Shown here: positions 8,259 through 17,500 of the stretch, piece after piece
How the letters are laid out: each line of letters starts with the position of its first letter
Position numbering within the stretch: position 1 is the stretch's first letter
Source of the DNA: Acidobacteriota bacterium
GTDB taxonomy: Bacteria > Acidobacteriota > Terriglobia > Terriglobales > Acidobacteriaceae
Direction of reading: 5' to 3'
Length of the DNA stretch: 64,000 nucleotides
NCBI GenBank assembly: GCA_021780315.1
Contig: JAJXYY010000047.1
Coordinates: 1 to 64,000 of the forward strand
Notes under the pieces: generated by a model
Database searches by the model: none
What the model was told of the DNA's origin: nothing
The model's input: the letters and a program-made list of their open reading frames with translations, nothing else
Made by a program: the position numbers and the translations under genes

Positions 8259-9869
8259 TCACCCCGACAAATACTCCAGAACTGCGGCGTCGGCGGCGTT
8301 CTTTATACGTCGCGCCCGCTTCGGACCCACGTAGTAGAGATGCGAGACGAAAAAACTCTCATCAGTCCGAAGGACCTTACCAATAGTTTCGATTCCGCTA
8401 TTTCTTAGCTGCGCTTTTTGCCACTCAGTTAAGTCCAAACCGCCGATGGGTTTGGTCAACTGCTCTCGCAACGTCCAAAGGGTATTTTCTGTGTTCAGAT
8501 CAATAGCCCGTATGGGTTCGAACGCCGGGTGATTGGCTCCGAACTCTATAAAACGCTTAACGGATAGCTTCCGCACGAGGTCAAGTCCGACTGCAGTAGG
8601 ATTAGCGAGTTGAGCCAATACACATCCGAAGTTCACTGTGTATCGAGTTCCGAGTTCAGCACGGGTGCCCCGGATTCCGTCATCTCCTTTTTGCACGATA
8701 CCTGTGTAGGCCAAAAGCCGTAGCGCATGCTTAACAGTCTCCGGGGCATCTCGATGAATCCAGAAGTAGCACGAGGATTCCGTCTCCGGGTCCTTGAGTG
8801 CACGTAGGTTCCGTTCATTGAGCCGGGGTATGACTTCAGTCTCGATGAAGTTGCGCCCCCAATCGATCAGCGGCCTGTGGCCGGGATAGCTCTCAGCAAG
8901 ACCCGAGTGTTCGGTCCATATGTTTGTCCGGTAGAAGCTCTTGATAAGATCGCTTACTTCTTGTGACCGAAGCTGAGGACATTCAGAGAGGTTCTTCAGC
9001 AGCAGACGGGGATTGCCGCCCACGCAATAAGCGAGAACTGAAAAGTTCTCATAGTTGCGAAGGATAGCAGCGGAAGTACCGCTGTCCACTTGGCGTGTAG
9101 CAAGATCTCGCATTCCCTCCAAGTACCAAGGGGAGTGTAAGTCTCGATCAAGACTCTTTTGCGTCGCGTCATGAGTGAGCTCAAAAACATCTCCGTACGA
9201 GGTCACCCCTGGATAGACTGCCGCGTTGCAACTGATGTAAGGGGAACGAAGATCTCGGAATAGAGTAAAGAACTGGCGCTGTTGCTCGGGGCGAAAAATG
9301 TGGGTAGCTTCATCAAAAAGGAGGCAAATCCGTGTAATCCCGTGCGCTTGGCAAAGATCTTCAACCGCATCCTTGAAGCGCTCGACCGAAGGCAGCCTCT
9401 GTATATCTATTGGCTTATCAGGATTTTTATAAGACTCTTCGTATTGAAGTTCTAGTTGGTCTAGTGGCGTCGGTTCCAACTGGGGATTTGGCGTGCCGGC
9501 CAACACGTTCGAATCAAATAAATCGACATAGCCATGGGATTTCAAACCGCGAAGAACACGATTACAGATCTTCGACAACATCCAGTGCTGGAATTGAAGG
9601 GGGTCCTGAGTGTGAACCAGCGAACTTCGGATGAAAGACACGTAGATCGGAAGAACGTGATCTTCCGGGAATGTTTTTTCGAGTTCGATTTCCGCGACTC
9701 GTAAAAGAAATGATTTGCCGGTACCACGACTTCCGGCAAGGATCATCGGAGTCGCGGCCTTGAGCAGCCTTACGATCTCCTTGTCGGCAGGTGTCGGCAC
9801 AAAGAGATCGAGGATCTCACTCTTCTTCAGATCTTCAGTTCTCAGTCGTAAATCTTCAGGCAGTTCCAT
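8259..9869 (-). CDS. ORC/CDC6-like AAA ATPase with C-terminal helix-hairpin-helix
   Basis: A 536-residue P-loop ATPase. Walker A is GSRGTGKS (46-53), Walker B is ICLLFDEATHIF with Asp186-Glu187, a sensor-1-like strand YISCNAAVYPG follows (about 211-221), and a sensor-2-like GGNPRLLL lies near 294-301. This layout resembles ORC1/CDC6- and STAND-like ATPases. A possible winged-helix segment lies near 380-420. The last 60 residues have two helix-hairpin-helix-like elements (LRNSGIETIGKVL and LYYVGPKRARRIKNAADA), suggesting DNA binding. A strong AGGAGG lies 11 nt before ATG 9869, inside the end of the partner gene, so the two are cotranscribed. Function is unknown; a defence or mobile-element role is inferred from the island setting. 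Confidence 0.75.
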   Translation of the reverse strand: MELPEDLRLRTEDLKKSEILDLFVPTPADKEIVRLLKAATPMILAGSRGTGKSFLLRVAEIELEKTFPEDHVLPIYVSFIRSSLVHTQDPLQFQHWMLSKICNRVLRGLKSHGYVDLFDSNVLAGTPNPQLEPTPLDQLELQYEESYKNPDKPIDIQRLPSVERFKDAVEDLCQAHGITRICLLFDEATHIFRPEQQRQFFTLFRDLRSPYISCNAAVYPGVTSYGDVFELTHDATQKSLDRDLHSPWYLEGMRDLATRQVDSGTSAAILRNYENFSVLAYCVGGNPRLLLKNLSECPQLRSQEVSDLIKSFYRTNIWTEHSGLAESYPGHRPLIDWGRNFIETEVIPRLNERNLRALKDPETESSCYFWIHRDAPETVKHALRLLAYTGIVQKGDDGIRGTRAELGTRYTVNFGCVLAQLANPTAVGLDLVRKLSVKRFIEFGANHPAFEPIRAIDLNTENTLWTLREQLTKPIGGLDLTEWQKAQLRNSGIETIGKVLRTDESFFVSHLYYVGPKRARRIKNAADAAVLEYLSG

Positions 9870-9872
9870 CGG

Positions 9873-10748
9873 TTAACTGGACCTCCTTTCTTCAGAATCA
9901 GCTCGCGGTGCTTCGGTCTCAAGAATCGGCGCGGTGCGTTCCTCTAGGTAAGGAGACTCAGCCACTGATGCAGTCAGAGACCCTTCAACTCCTACAGGGT
10001 TGGCGGGCATGGGCTCCGGTGGAAGGCGGTCATCAAAATACTTGAGGATCGCGGTTACTTGGGACGCTCTAGCCCGTAGGACCGGATTAAGGGTTCTAAG
10101 GTGTTCGTTAGAGAGTTCTTGGAGGTATCTCAGCGAAAGGATCACGTGCATGACCAACGTAAAAGTCTCGAGCTTGCTCAGCCACTCATTTTGTTGGTTC
10201 TGATCGAAGACGATATCGTCCGGGCCCGACGCCCAAGTTCGAGCATTTCCGTGAACATGCTCGGATAGTTCACGATAGAGTTTCGCGTACAGCCCGTTGT
10301 ATTTTCGTTCTTCACTGATCTCTGGGAAAAACGCCTTCCGGTAGCGAGGAGAGAGGATGCCCTCTTCTTGGTTTGTTATCTCTCGCCATATCAGATCCTT
10401 CTCACCCGCTTGCCATTCCGCTAGATCGAGGCGGTGAGACGAAAACCACGACATGCCGGCGATGAGTTCGACAGCTAAGCGGAGGCTTCCGTACGACTGA
10501 CGGTAAAGCCCCGATGCGAGCGCAAACAGACCGAGCTCAAGCCCGCTGATGACTTGAGCAAAAATTGCCGCTTCGGGCCGATCCTGTAGCACTACCTGCC
10601 AAATCTTCACTTCGTCAACGAAGCCATGCGCGGCATCGATGGGAGTTACGTCTGCAAGCGACTGCTGTCTCACTCGGTGAGAGGCAGCCGCAATTTCCTC
10701 ATAACGTGTTCTCAGATCGGGCATGTTGAATAAGGGAACCAAACTCAA
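9873..10748 (-). CDS. Helical protein with HEPN-like Rx4H motif, partner of the AAA ATPase
   Basis: The 291-residue protein is not recognised as a named family. It is predicted largely helical up to about residue 235, then ends in a Pro/Glu/Ala-rich tail (about 240-291) that looks disordered. LYRELSEHVHGNAR holds Arg159-x4-His164, the spacing of the catalytic pair of HEPN ribonucleases. The preceding helices (GSLRLAVELIAGMSW) are also compatible with that fold. It is upstream of the ATPase with a 3-nt gap and would be made first. The start is uncertain: TTG 10748 has no clear ribosome-binding site, and ATG 10724 is an alternative. Assigning it as a HEPN-type effector is an inference from one motif and the context. 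Confidence 0.5.
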   Translation of the reverse strand: MSLVPLFNMPDLRTRYEEIAAASHRVRQQSLADVTPIDAAHGFVDEVKIWQVVLQDRPEAAIFAQVISGLELGLFALASGLYRQSYGSLRLAVELIAGMSWFSSHRLDLAEWQAGEKDLIWREITNQEEGILSPRYRKAFFPEISEERKYNGLYAKLYRELSEHVHGNARTWASGPDDIVFDQNQQNEWLSKLETFTLVMHVILSLRYLQELSNEHLRTLNPVLRARASQVTAILKYFDDRLPPEPMPANPVGVEGSLTASVAESPYLEERTAPILETEAPRADSEERRSS

Positions 10749-10799
10749 ATCATACTGGAGTGCGAGAATGCGTATTTAGGGACGCCTCCCCCCAAAACG

Positions 10800-10823
10800 A
10801 ACAGCCACCAAAACAGCCACCAA
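10800..10823. repeat. Perfect tandem pair of AACAGCCACCAA
   Basis: Two head-to-tail 12-bp copies at 10800-10811 and 10812-10823, between the island's last gene and the tRNA terminator. Short direct repeats next to a tRNA attachment site are often arm-type binding sites for tyrosine recombinases; that role is inferred. Confidence 0.6.
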
Positions 10824-10825
10824 GT

Positions 10826-10857
10826 AAAATGACCTCTCGAATCAGAGAGGCCATTTT
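10826..10857 (-). terminator. Terminator hairpin after tRNA-Leu
   Basis: CCTCTC (10833-10838) pairs with GAGAGG (10845-10850), with a 6-nt loop, and is extended outward past one mismatch by AAAATG and CATTTT. In the tRNA (minus) direction the stem is followed by a T-rich side, so it fits the intrinsic terminator of the tRNA gene. The flanks also allow it to work in the other direction. Confidence 0.7.
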
Positions 10858-10880
10858 GTCAGTAAATCTTTTAGAATCTA

Positions 10881-10967
10881 TGGTGCCGGGAGGGGGGGTC
10901 GAACCCCCACGAGGTTGCCCTCGGCGGATTTTGAGTCCGCTGCGTCTGCCAGTTCCGCCATCCCGGC
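10881..10967 (-). tRNA. tRNA-Leu (anticodon CAA)
   Basis: The acceptor stem pairs GCCGGGA (10967-10961) with TCCCGGC (10891-10885). The anticodon stem GCGGA/TCCGC encloses the loop CTCAAAA, giving anticodon CAA for UUG codons. A long variable arm (GAGGGCAACCTC) and the T-arm GGGGGTTCGACCCCC are clear, as expected for a class II leucine tRNA. The 3' CCA is encoded (10883-10881). The 3' end faces the integrase-bearing island, making this the likely attB. Confidence 0.97.
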
Positions 10968-11125
10968 TCTACATTGATTGAAAAACTGCTAGCTCAAATC
11001 GAACAGGTTGGACCCTATGCTCAGCAACTTCCCCAACAGCTTTAGTATCGCATCTGCCAAACTTCCCTACAAGCCCACCACCACTCGAAATTTTTTCGAC
11101 CCAGCCTCCAGGTTGCCAAATGTGC

Positions 11126-13411
11126 TCACCTACCCAATCGGGAAGACGGTACAACCACAAGACGGTTTAGTCCCTCACGCACATGCACCATCTCATCTGC
11201 CTTAGCGTTCGTAAATACTTGCTTCGTCTTGGAGCCGGGCCAATCGATCTCGATCTTCGCCACGGACACTGCATCTCCAAGGCCAATATGTTGGCGTAGC
11301 GGATTCCCGCCAAAGCTCGATCCATATCCAACCGTACGGTAGATCATTCTCTCTCCACCACCCTCCCGAACCGTCACGCAAATTCGCGCCCCAAACGCAG
11401 CTCGATTCGTCGAAACCCCTTCCAACTCGATCGTCAGCCAATGATGGCCATGGCCAGGATTATGGTACAGAACACTTTGGAAAGTATCCCCTGGCAGTGC
11501 CCCACCCATCTCTTCAAACACATCCTCACTCCCGGTACTTTCTAAATCGCCAAACGCTACTCCATGCCCCTTTTGCAGATGCCCAAACCCACCCGACGTA
11601 GTCACATCCAGAAACCGCTTGCCGCCGTCATTCCGAAACATCCGATTCGGCAACAATGCCGTGTACGGTGAATCCCCGGTCCCCAGATACACATCCAGAT
11701 AGCCGTCATTATCCAGATCGCCGAAGTTTGCACCCATCGTCAAAATTGCTCGATCCAGATGCACTTCCTGCGTGACATCGCGAAATGTACCGTCATGGTT
11801 GTTCCGGTAGAGTCGTGGCGTCTCAGCATGGAACGGCTTATTCATCTCGAACGCACCCACATCCTGCGCCGACTCAGCCGAGTAGCCCGCAACAAAAATA
11901 TCCGGCCACCCGTCATTGTCATAATCAAAAAACCACGTGGCAAAACTGTGCTTCTGCGTTCCTACTCCAGCCGTAGACGTTACGTCCGTAAACTTCCAGC
12001 CCTGAACACCGCCGCTTGTGTCCCGTGGCCCATCATTTCGAAATAAATGATTTCCTCCACTCAGCACGGAGACATATAAATCGGGACGCCCGTCATTATT
12101 GAAGTCACCCCACGCAACGCCCTTAACAAATCCCAACTCTGCCAACCCACTCGGCCCCGCCATCTCCGTAAACGTTCCATCGCGATTATTGTGGAACAGT
12201 TGTGACGGATTAGGATCATCCTTCGTCGACTCATGTCCTACAAATAAATCAAGATACCCATCGTTATCAAAGTCCGCCCACGCCGCAGTCTGCGTTGGAT
12301 GCAGCGACATCAGCCCCGCAGCCTCCGTCACATCATCGAACGTCCCATCCCCATTGTTGCGCAGCAACGACATCGGATACTTCCCATACTTCCCCATCCA
12401 CGCACCGCGCAGCACCAGCACATCCGGATGTCCGTCGTTGTTGTAGTCCGTTACCACCAGATTCAGCCCACCCGTCTCACCCCACAGTCCAGCCTTCCTC
12501 GTCACATCGCGAAAGCTCCCGTCACCATTGTTGTGGAACAGATGCATCTGGTCGCGTGGTCCCGACGACGTCACCATAATATCCAGCAGGCCGTCTCCAT
12601 CGAAGTCTTCCATCACCACACCACCCGCATGGCTCGTCACGTCCAGTCCAGCGGACGGCGCATAGTCCGGGAAGTCCCCAATATCCTGCTCAGCGTCGAA
12701 CAAACTACTCTCAATCAGCCATTGCTTCGGCACGTCCTGCGGATAATGACCTAGCTGCATGTACGCTACATTCAACAGCCAGCGTGCCTCCAAATCATTC
12801 GGATTGCGCACCAGCAATGCCGTAAACTCCCGCACGGCACCTTCTGCACCGCGGGTCAACTTGTGCACTCCCGAGGCACGTATCGGAAAGATACAAGATT
12901 TCTGACCATGCATGTGCAAACAGTTTTCCTGCTCCCCCAGCCGCAGATACGAAAGCGCAAGCCACTCACCCAGATCATGTGCCGCAGTCGGCGGCAACGT
13001 CTCATGCAGCGCCGCGACCCTTGTTCGCAGCGTCTCAAACGCCTCGATAGCGCCAGCACTATCGCCCGCACGCAGCAGTTCCCTCCCCAGCTCCAGCCGT
13101 ACCATCACCTCGTCAGTAAAGCCCAACGGGCGCTGCAATAGCTGACGATAATACACCGCACGCTCAGCCTGCTTATTCGGATCGCCCTTCCAGTCGCTCG
13201 ACTCGTAGATCTGCGTCAGCAACGCAGCCATCTTCTTGGTGCCTGCCGATTGATATGTAACCGAAGATATTGCAGAAGAAACTCCGGCCTCAGCTCCATG
13301 AGCACCATCATGCCCATGCTCATGGGCACTCTGCGCCAACGCCCCCAGTGCCAAGGCACACGCCACCAGCACTCCACTCGTTCTAATGCACGGATTCAAG
13401 CTTCGGCTCAT
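11126..13411 (-). CDS. Secreted CRTAC1 family protein (TPR-like N-terminus, FG-GAP repeats, ASPIC/UnbV)
   Basis: An exported protein of about 761 residues and unknown biochemical role. The start at 13411 was chosen because it opens a signal peptide (TSGVLVACALALGALAQS); a longer frame from 13477 would hide it. A helical, TPR-like part comes first. Seven FG-GAP/VCBS calcium-loop motifs follow (for example DFDGDGLLDI, DFNNDGRPDLY, DYDNDGWPDIF), consistent with a beta-propeller. The C-terminal ASPIC/UnbV domain includes TVGYGSSFGGNPLRQHIGLG and IDWPGSKTKQ. The seventh FG-GAP motif (DLESTGSEDVF) lacks the calcium-ligand pattern. It overlaps the upstream TPR gene by 29 nt, so translation is probably coupled. 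Confidence 0.85.
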   Translation of the reverse strand: MSRSLNPCIRTSGVLVACALALGALAQSAHEHGHDGAHGAEAGVSSAISSVTYQSAGTKKMAALLTQIYESSDWKGDPNKQAERAVYYRQLLQRPLGFTDEVMVRLELGRELLRAGDSAGAIEAFETLRTRVAALHETLPPTAAHDLGEWLALSYLRLGEQENCLHMHGQKSCIFPIRASGVHKLTRGAEGAVREFTALLVRNPNDLEARWLLNVAYMQLGHYPQDVPKQWLIESSLFDAEQDIGDFPDYAPSAGLDVTSHAGGVVMEDFDGDGLLDIMVTSSGPRDQMHLFHNNGDGSFRDVTRKAGLWGETGGLNLVVTDYNNDGHPDVLVLRGAWMGKYGKYPMSLLRNNGDGTFDDVTEAAGLMSLHPTQTAAWADFDNDGYLDLFVGHESTKDDPNPSQLFHNNRDGTFTEMAGPSGLAELGFVKGVAWGDFNNDGRPDLYVSVLSGGNHLFRNDGPRDTSGGVQGWKFTDVTSTAGVGTQKHSFATWFFDYDNDGWPDIFVAGYSAESAQDVGAFEMNKPFHAETPRLYRNNHDGTFRDVTQEVHLDRAILTMGANFGDLDNDGYLDVYLGTGDSPYTALLPNRMFRNDGGKRFLDVTTSGGFGHLQKGHGVAFGDLESTGSEDVFEEMGGALPGDTFQSVLYHNPGHGHHWLTIELEGVSTNRAAFGARICVTVREGGGERMIYRTVGYGSSFGGNPLRQHIGLGDAVSVAKIEIDWPGSKTKQVFTNAKADEMVHVREGLNRLVVVPSSRLGR

Positions 13412-14444
13412 TATTCGCCTGTATCTTCTGCGCCACTTCGGTTTCACGCGCCGCATCGCCACTTCGTCCCACTGCACGATAAGCCTGTCCCAGCAGACTA
13501 TGCGTCATGTAATTCGATGGATCCATCTTCACCGCACGTTCCAGATACGTCACTGCTCCAACCGGGTCCTGCCGTTTCAACATCACCTTGCCCAGCAAAA
13601 TATACGGCCCCGTTGCGTTAGGCTCCAGCAACACCGCCCGCTGCAAAGACTGCTGCGCCATCACATAATTCCCGGCACGACTGTAAGCATCTCCCAACCG
13701 GTCATACACCCCACCTTCCAGTGGATTGCGCACGCGCTCCTTCTCGAACTCAGCAATGGCCTCATCCAGATGTTCCCCCGCCAGTGCAATCTCCCCCAGC
13801 AATCCATGCGCCAGCGGCAACTCAGGATTCAACTCCAAAGCCTTCCGCGCATACTCCTGTGCCACCGGCACATACTCTCGCCGCAGCAACATCCGCGCAG
13901 CCAGCAGATAGGCCGAGGCAGAGTCCGGCGCAAACCCATACTGACTCGCAAATGCATGACGTGCGCTGTCATAATTCCTCGTGTCCAGATAGCACAGCGC
14001 CAGCACATAGCTCGGATCCACCTTCGTCTGCTCCGTCCAGTTATGCGCCGACTCCAGCAAAGGTATCGCATCCTTAGGCCGCCCCAATCGGAACAGCGTC
14101 AACCCCTGCATCTGCGTCGCCTCCTGGTCCTTCGGGTCAGCCTTCAACGCCGCAGCAAACGCAGCATCCGCCTCCGTAAAGCGGTTCTCCGCATACAACG
14201 CAACACCCCGAACCTGATCCAGCCCAGGCGCCGCAGGCTGCTGAGCCTGCAACTGATCCAGACTCTTCAACGCCTCATCGACCTGACCCCGATCAATCAA
14301 ATGACGAATCTGAACTAGCGTCAGAGCATCCCCACTCCCAGCACTCCCTGCCGCAGTAGGTACCTGCGCACCCAGCAGCCCCGGCACAAATACCGTCCCA
14401 CCCACCAACGAAACCAGTACAACGACCTTACAGAAAATACGCAT
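13383..14444 (-). CDS. Secreted TPR-repeat protein
   Basis: About 353 residues. ATG 14444 is preferred because it opens a clear signal peptide (KVVVLVSLVGGTVFVPGLLG) and has TCAGG nearby; an in-frame ATG at 14465 lacks both. The mature part is made of tetratricopeptide repeats from about residue 45 onward. Repeat phrases include GVALYAENRFTEADAAFAAA, LGDAYSRAGNYVMAQQSLQR and LGKVMLKRQDPVGAVTYLER, ending with LGQAYRAVGRSGDAARE. TPRs are protein-protein scaffolds. It lies directly downstream of a TonB receptor and overlaps the CRTAC1 gene, suggesting an extracytoplasmic assembly with one or both. No enzymatic motif is seen. Confidence 0.85.
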   Translation of the reverse strand: MRIFCKVVVLVSLVGGTVFVPGLLGAQVPTAAGSAGSGDALTLVQIRHLIDRGQVDEALKSLDQLQAQQPAAPGLDQVRGVALYAENRFTEADAAFAAALKADPKDQEATQMQGLTLFRLGRPKDAIPLLESAHNWTEQTKVDPSYVLALCYLDTRNYDSARHAFASQYGFAPDSASAYLLAARMLLRREYVPVAQEYARKALELNPELPLAHGLLGEIALAGEHLDEAIAEFEKERVRNPLEGGVYDRLGDAYSRAGNYVMAQQSLQRAVLLEPNATGPYILLGKVMLKRQDPVGAVTYLERAVKMDPSNYMTHSLLGQAYRAVGRSGDAARETEVAQKIQANNEPKLESVH

Positions 14445-14476
14445 GAAGTACCTGACCCAAATCATAAGACAAAAGT

Positions 14477-14504
14477 AAGCGGGGGAGCCATGGCTCCCCC
14501 GCTT
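14477..14504 (-). terminator. Perfect 28-bp palindrome, terminator or attenuator between TonB receptor and TPR gene
   Basis: AAGCGGGGGAGCCA at 14477-14490 is followed immediately by its complement TGGCTCCCCCGCTT at 14491-14504. On the minus strand it is followed by ACTTTTG. It lies in the 75-nt gap after the receptor stop and before the TPR start, so it could terminate or reduce read-through within this gene series. Confidence 0.75.
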
Positions 14505-14519
14505 GGTTGTAATGCGTTA

Positions 14520-17500
14520 TTAGAACTGGACGCGTGCCGAGAAGGTAAGAGCACGAGGGCTTGCAACACCCACGCCACCTGCACCGCTGCCAATGGTACC
14601 GGCGCTCTCGATGTTGCCACCGGGGTTGCCTGCATTGATGTGGTTGAACACGTTTGCGAAATCAACACGCAACTGCGCAAAGATGCTCTCTCGAATCGGG
14701 AAGTTCTTCTGTACGGCAAGATCCGTATTGAAGAAACCAGGTCCGAAGTTGCTGTTACGGCCTGTCGTTCCAAACTGATCCAACGCAGCGCAGCTAAACC
14801 CACCAGAAGGCGTAGCGCACAGATTGGTGCCCGCAGGAACAACAGACTGATAGTAAGTACGTGAGTGAGCAACTGGATTGAACTTGCTCAAGCTCGTCTT
14901 CAGGCTCTTTGGATTGCCAACCGGATAGCACGGAACGTTGGACTGTCCGCCTTGAGGAATCGAGAGTCCGCAATTATTGGTCGAAAGGCTAAACGGCAGA
15001 CCGCTCGACAGGTTCAGTACCGGGCTCAACTGCCACCCGCCAACCAACTCATCGACCAGCGTGTTCGCCTTCGAAAGGAACATCTTGTTGTGGCCGAAAG
15101 GCAACTCATACAGTCCATAAGCAACAAGCTGCTGCTCACGAATAGAATCGTCGCGTCCCTTGCCGGCCTGCTTGTTCCACGTCGCATAGCCGCTGTTGAA
15201 GTTCATACCACGCTGCCATGCGTAATTCATGTTGAAGGAGAGACCATGCGTCATCTGCTTGGCCAACGTCACCTGCAAAGCGTTGAAGTGCGTATCCTGG
15301 TCATCACCGTAGTAGCTGATGCCCTGGTTCCATCCGCAAGCGCCCGTAGGCAAACCAGCAGGTTGTGCATACGCAGTATCCGCGCACGCAGCCAACTTGC
15401 CGCCGTAGTAACGCTGTAGGAACTGGACAGCCGATACAGCGCCAGTTGCGCCAATCAATTTGCCGGTGCCACCAGCGCCAGTCAGCGTGCAATTCGGACC
15501 GGCGGGATAGCAATTGCCACCTGCTGGATCGTAGTGCAACGGAGTACCAGTGATGCTGTACTGTGCTGGCAGGTTGATTGCCGTTTCGTTCGGGTTTGTG
15601 TTGTTGCCGTCGCCAGCACTCAAGGTGTGCGTTCCCTTGTTGCCAACGTAAGCGATCGTCAACGTCAGGCTCGGGCGAAGCTCCTGCTGAATGCTCAGGT
15701 TCCACGCATCGATCGTCGGCAGACGCAGACTGTTCGGTCTGGCCTTCGTGTTGACCTGCGAACCGGGGTTAGGCAGCAGTCCATTGGTCGGAACCGACAA
15801 AGGAACGTACGACTGCGGACCGGCAGCGAGGGTAAACGGCTGCACGTAGGAGGTAGCATCGCCCGCACCAGAGATCTGCTGGTTAGCCAGCACTGGCAGG
15901 TTCTGCGTTACTACGTGACCGAAGATCGAACCGAATACACCCAGATCGAAGCTACGTCCGTAGCCAGCGCGGACTACTGTCTTGTCCGATACCTGATACG
16001 CAACACCCAAACGCGGGTTGTAGGCATTGGTAGCCTTGTTCCAGCCCATGTTGCTCGGTACGCCGCCAACACCAGCGACATGCAGGTAGCCAGTCTTCAA
16101 GTCCATCAACGCACCGTTGCCAGTTGCATTGACCGACTCAGGGAAGTACAGCTCATAACGAAGTCCAAGGTTCAACGTCAGTTTGTTCGTTGCACGCCAC
16201 GTGTCTTGACCATAGAAGAAGTCGCGCTTCTGGAACTCCTTCGCATTCGTCGAGGTGCTGACATACCGGCCAAACTGACCCGGCTCGCCCAGAACAAACG
16301 ACGCCAGACCAAGTCCGCCAACACCGTTCAGCGAGGTGGTCAGCTGGTTGAAATTGAACAAACCAGTACGGTCCGTATCGCTCGGTACACGCAGATTACG
16401 CGCATAACGAAGATCAACACCCACCTTTACGGAATGATTGCGAACCAGCTTCGTCCAGTTGTTAACCACCTGGAACTGATCTTCACGCTCAGTCAGTGGG
16501 CAGTTGCAACGGTTGATGTTCAGACCAGCACCCCAAAGACCTTGACCGCCAGGCTGATTGATCAAGAACCCAGGTGCACCACTCGTGAAGTTATTGCTCG
16601 TATTCAATCCGCCAAATCCAAGGTTTGTTGCGAATGGAACACCCTGATTGTACTTCTGGTCCAGAATGTTGTACCGGTAATACCCAAGCCGGAAGTCCGT
16701 CAACAACGTGGAACTAACAGCTACGTCCGTACCGAGTGCAAGACTGTCGTTAGCACCCGTCGAGTTACCGCCATACCCGCCCAGACCAAAACCAGGTCCA
16801 CCAGCCGCACCAAACAAAGTCTGGCCGGACAGAGTGTCTGTAAATCGGCTGAAGCGTGTGAATGCATGAATCTTCTCGCTCGCTTGATAGTCGACGCGCG
16901 CGTCCCACTGATTGCTGTTAAAGATGCCAGTACCGCCCTGAACATACGTATCCAGAACGCCGCTGCCAGCAACAGACTCTTTGTTGGGAACATACTGCTG
17001 CAACAACTTCAGGTAGTTCAATGCAGCCTGAGACAACATCGATGCCGGGATCATGTTGCCCGCATACGGCTGCCCGTTCTTCTGGTAGATCACGCCGTTG
17101 CCAGTTCCGTTCAGGTTGGTGTACTCGCTAAAGTCGCAACCAACCGGCCCAAGACAGGAAGAAATCACCCGCTGCGTCGGAACAACGCTCGAAGCCGAGG
17201 TTCCCACACGCTGACGTGCGCCCTGATAGTCGCCAAAGAAGAACAACTTGTCCTTCAGAATCGGACCACCCAACGAACCGCCAAACTGGTTCTTCAACCC
17301 AGGTGCAATCGGGCTGCCTGGATACTGTAGGTAAGGATCCTTCGCAAGGTTTGCCGTGCTCGTACGGTAGTCAAAGAGCGAACCATGGAATGCATTCGAG
17401 CCAGACTTCGTCTGTGCAGTTACAACGGAAGATACAGCTTTGCCAAACTCAGCATCGAAGTTCTGCGTCGTAATCTTCGACTCCGACAGCGAATCGATGT

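Noticed and set aside
15534..17330. Plus-strand frame inside the TonB receptor gene
   Set aside because: Antisense of a clear receptor with signal peptide and C-terminal Phe; composition is Arg/Gln/Val noise.
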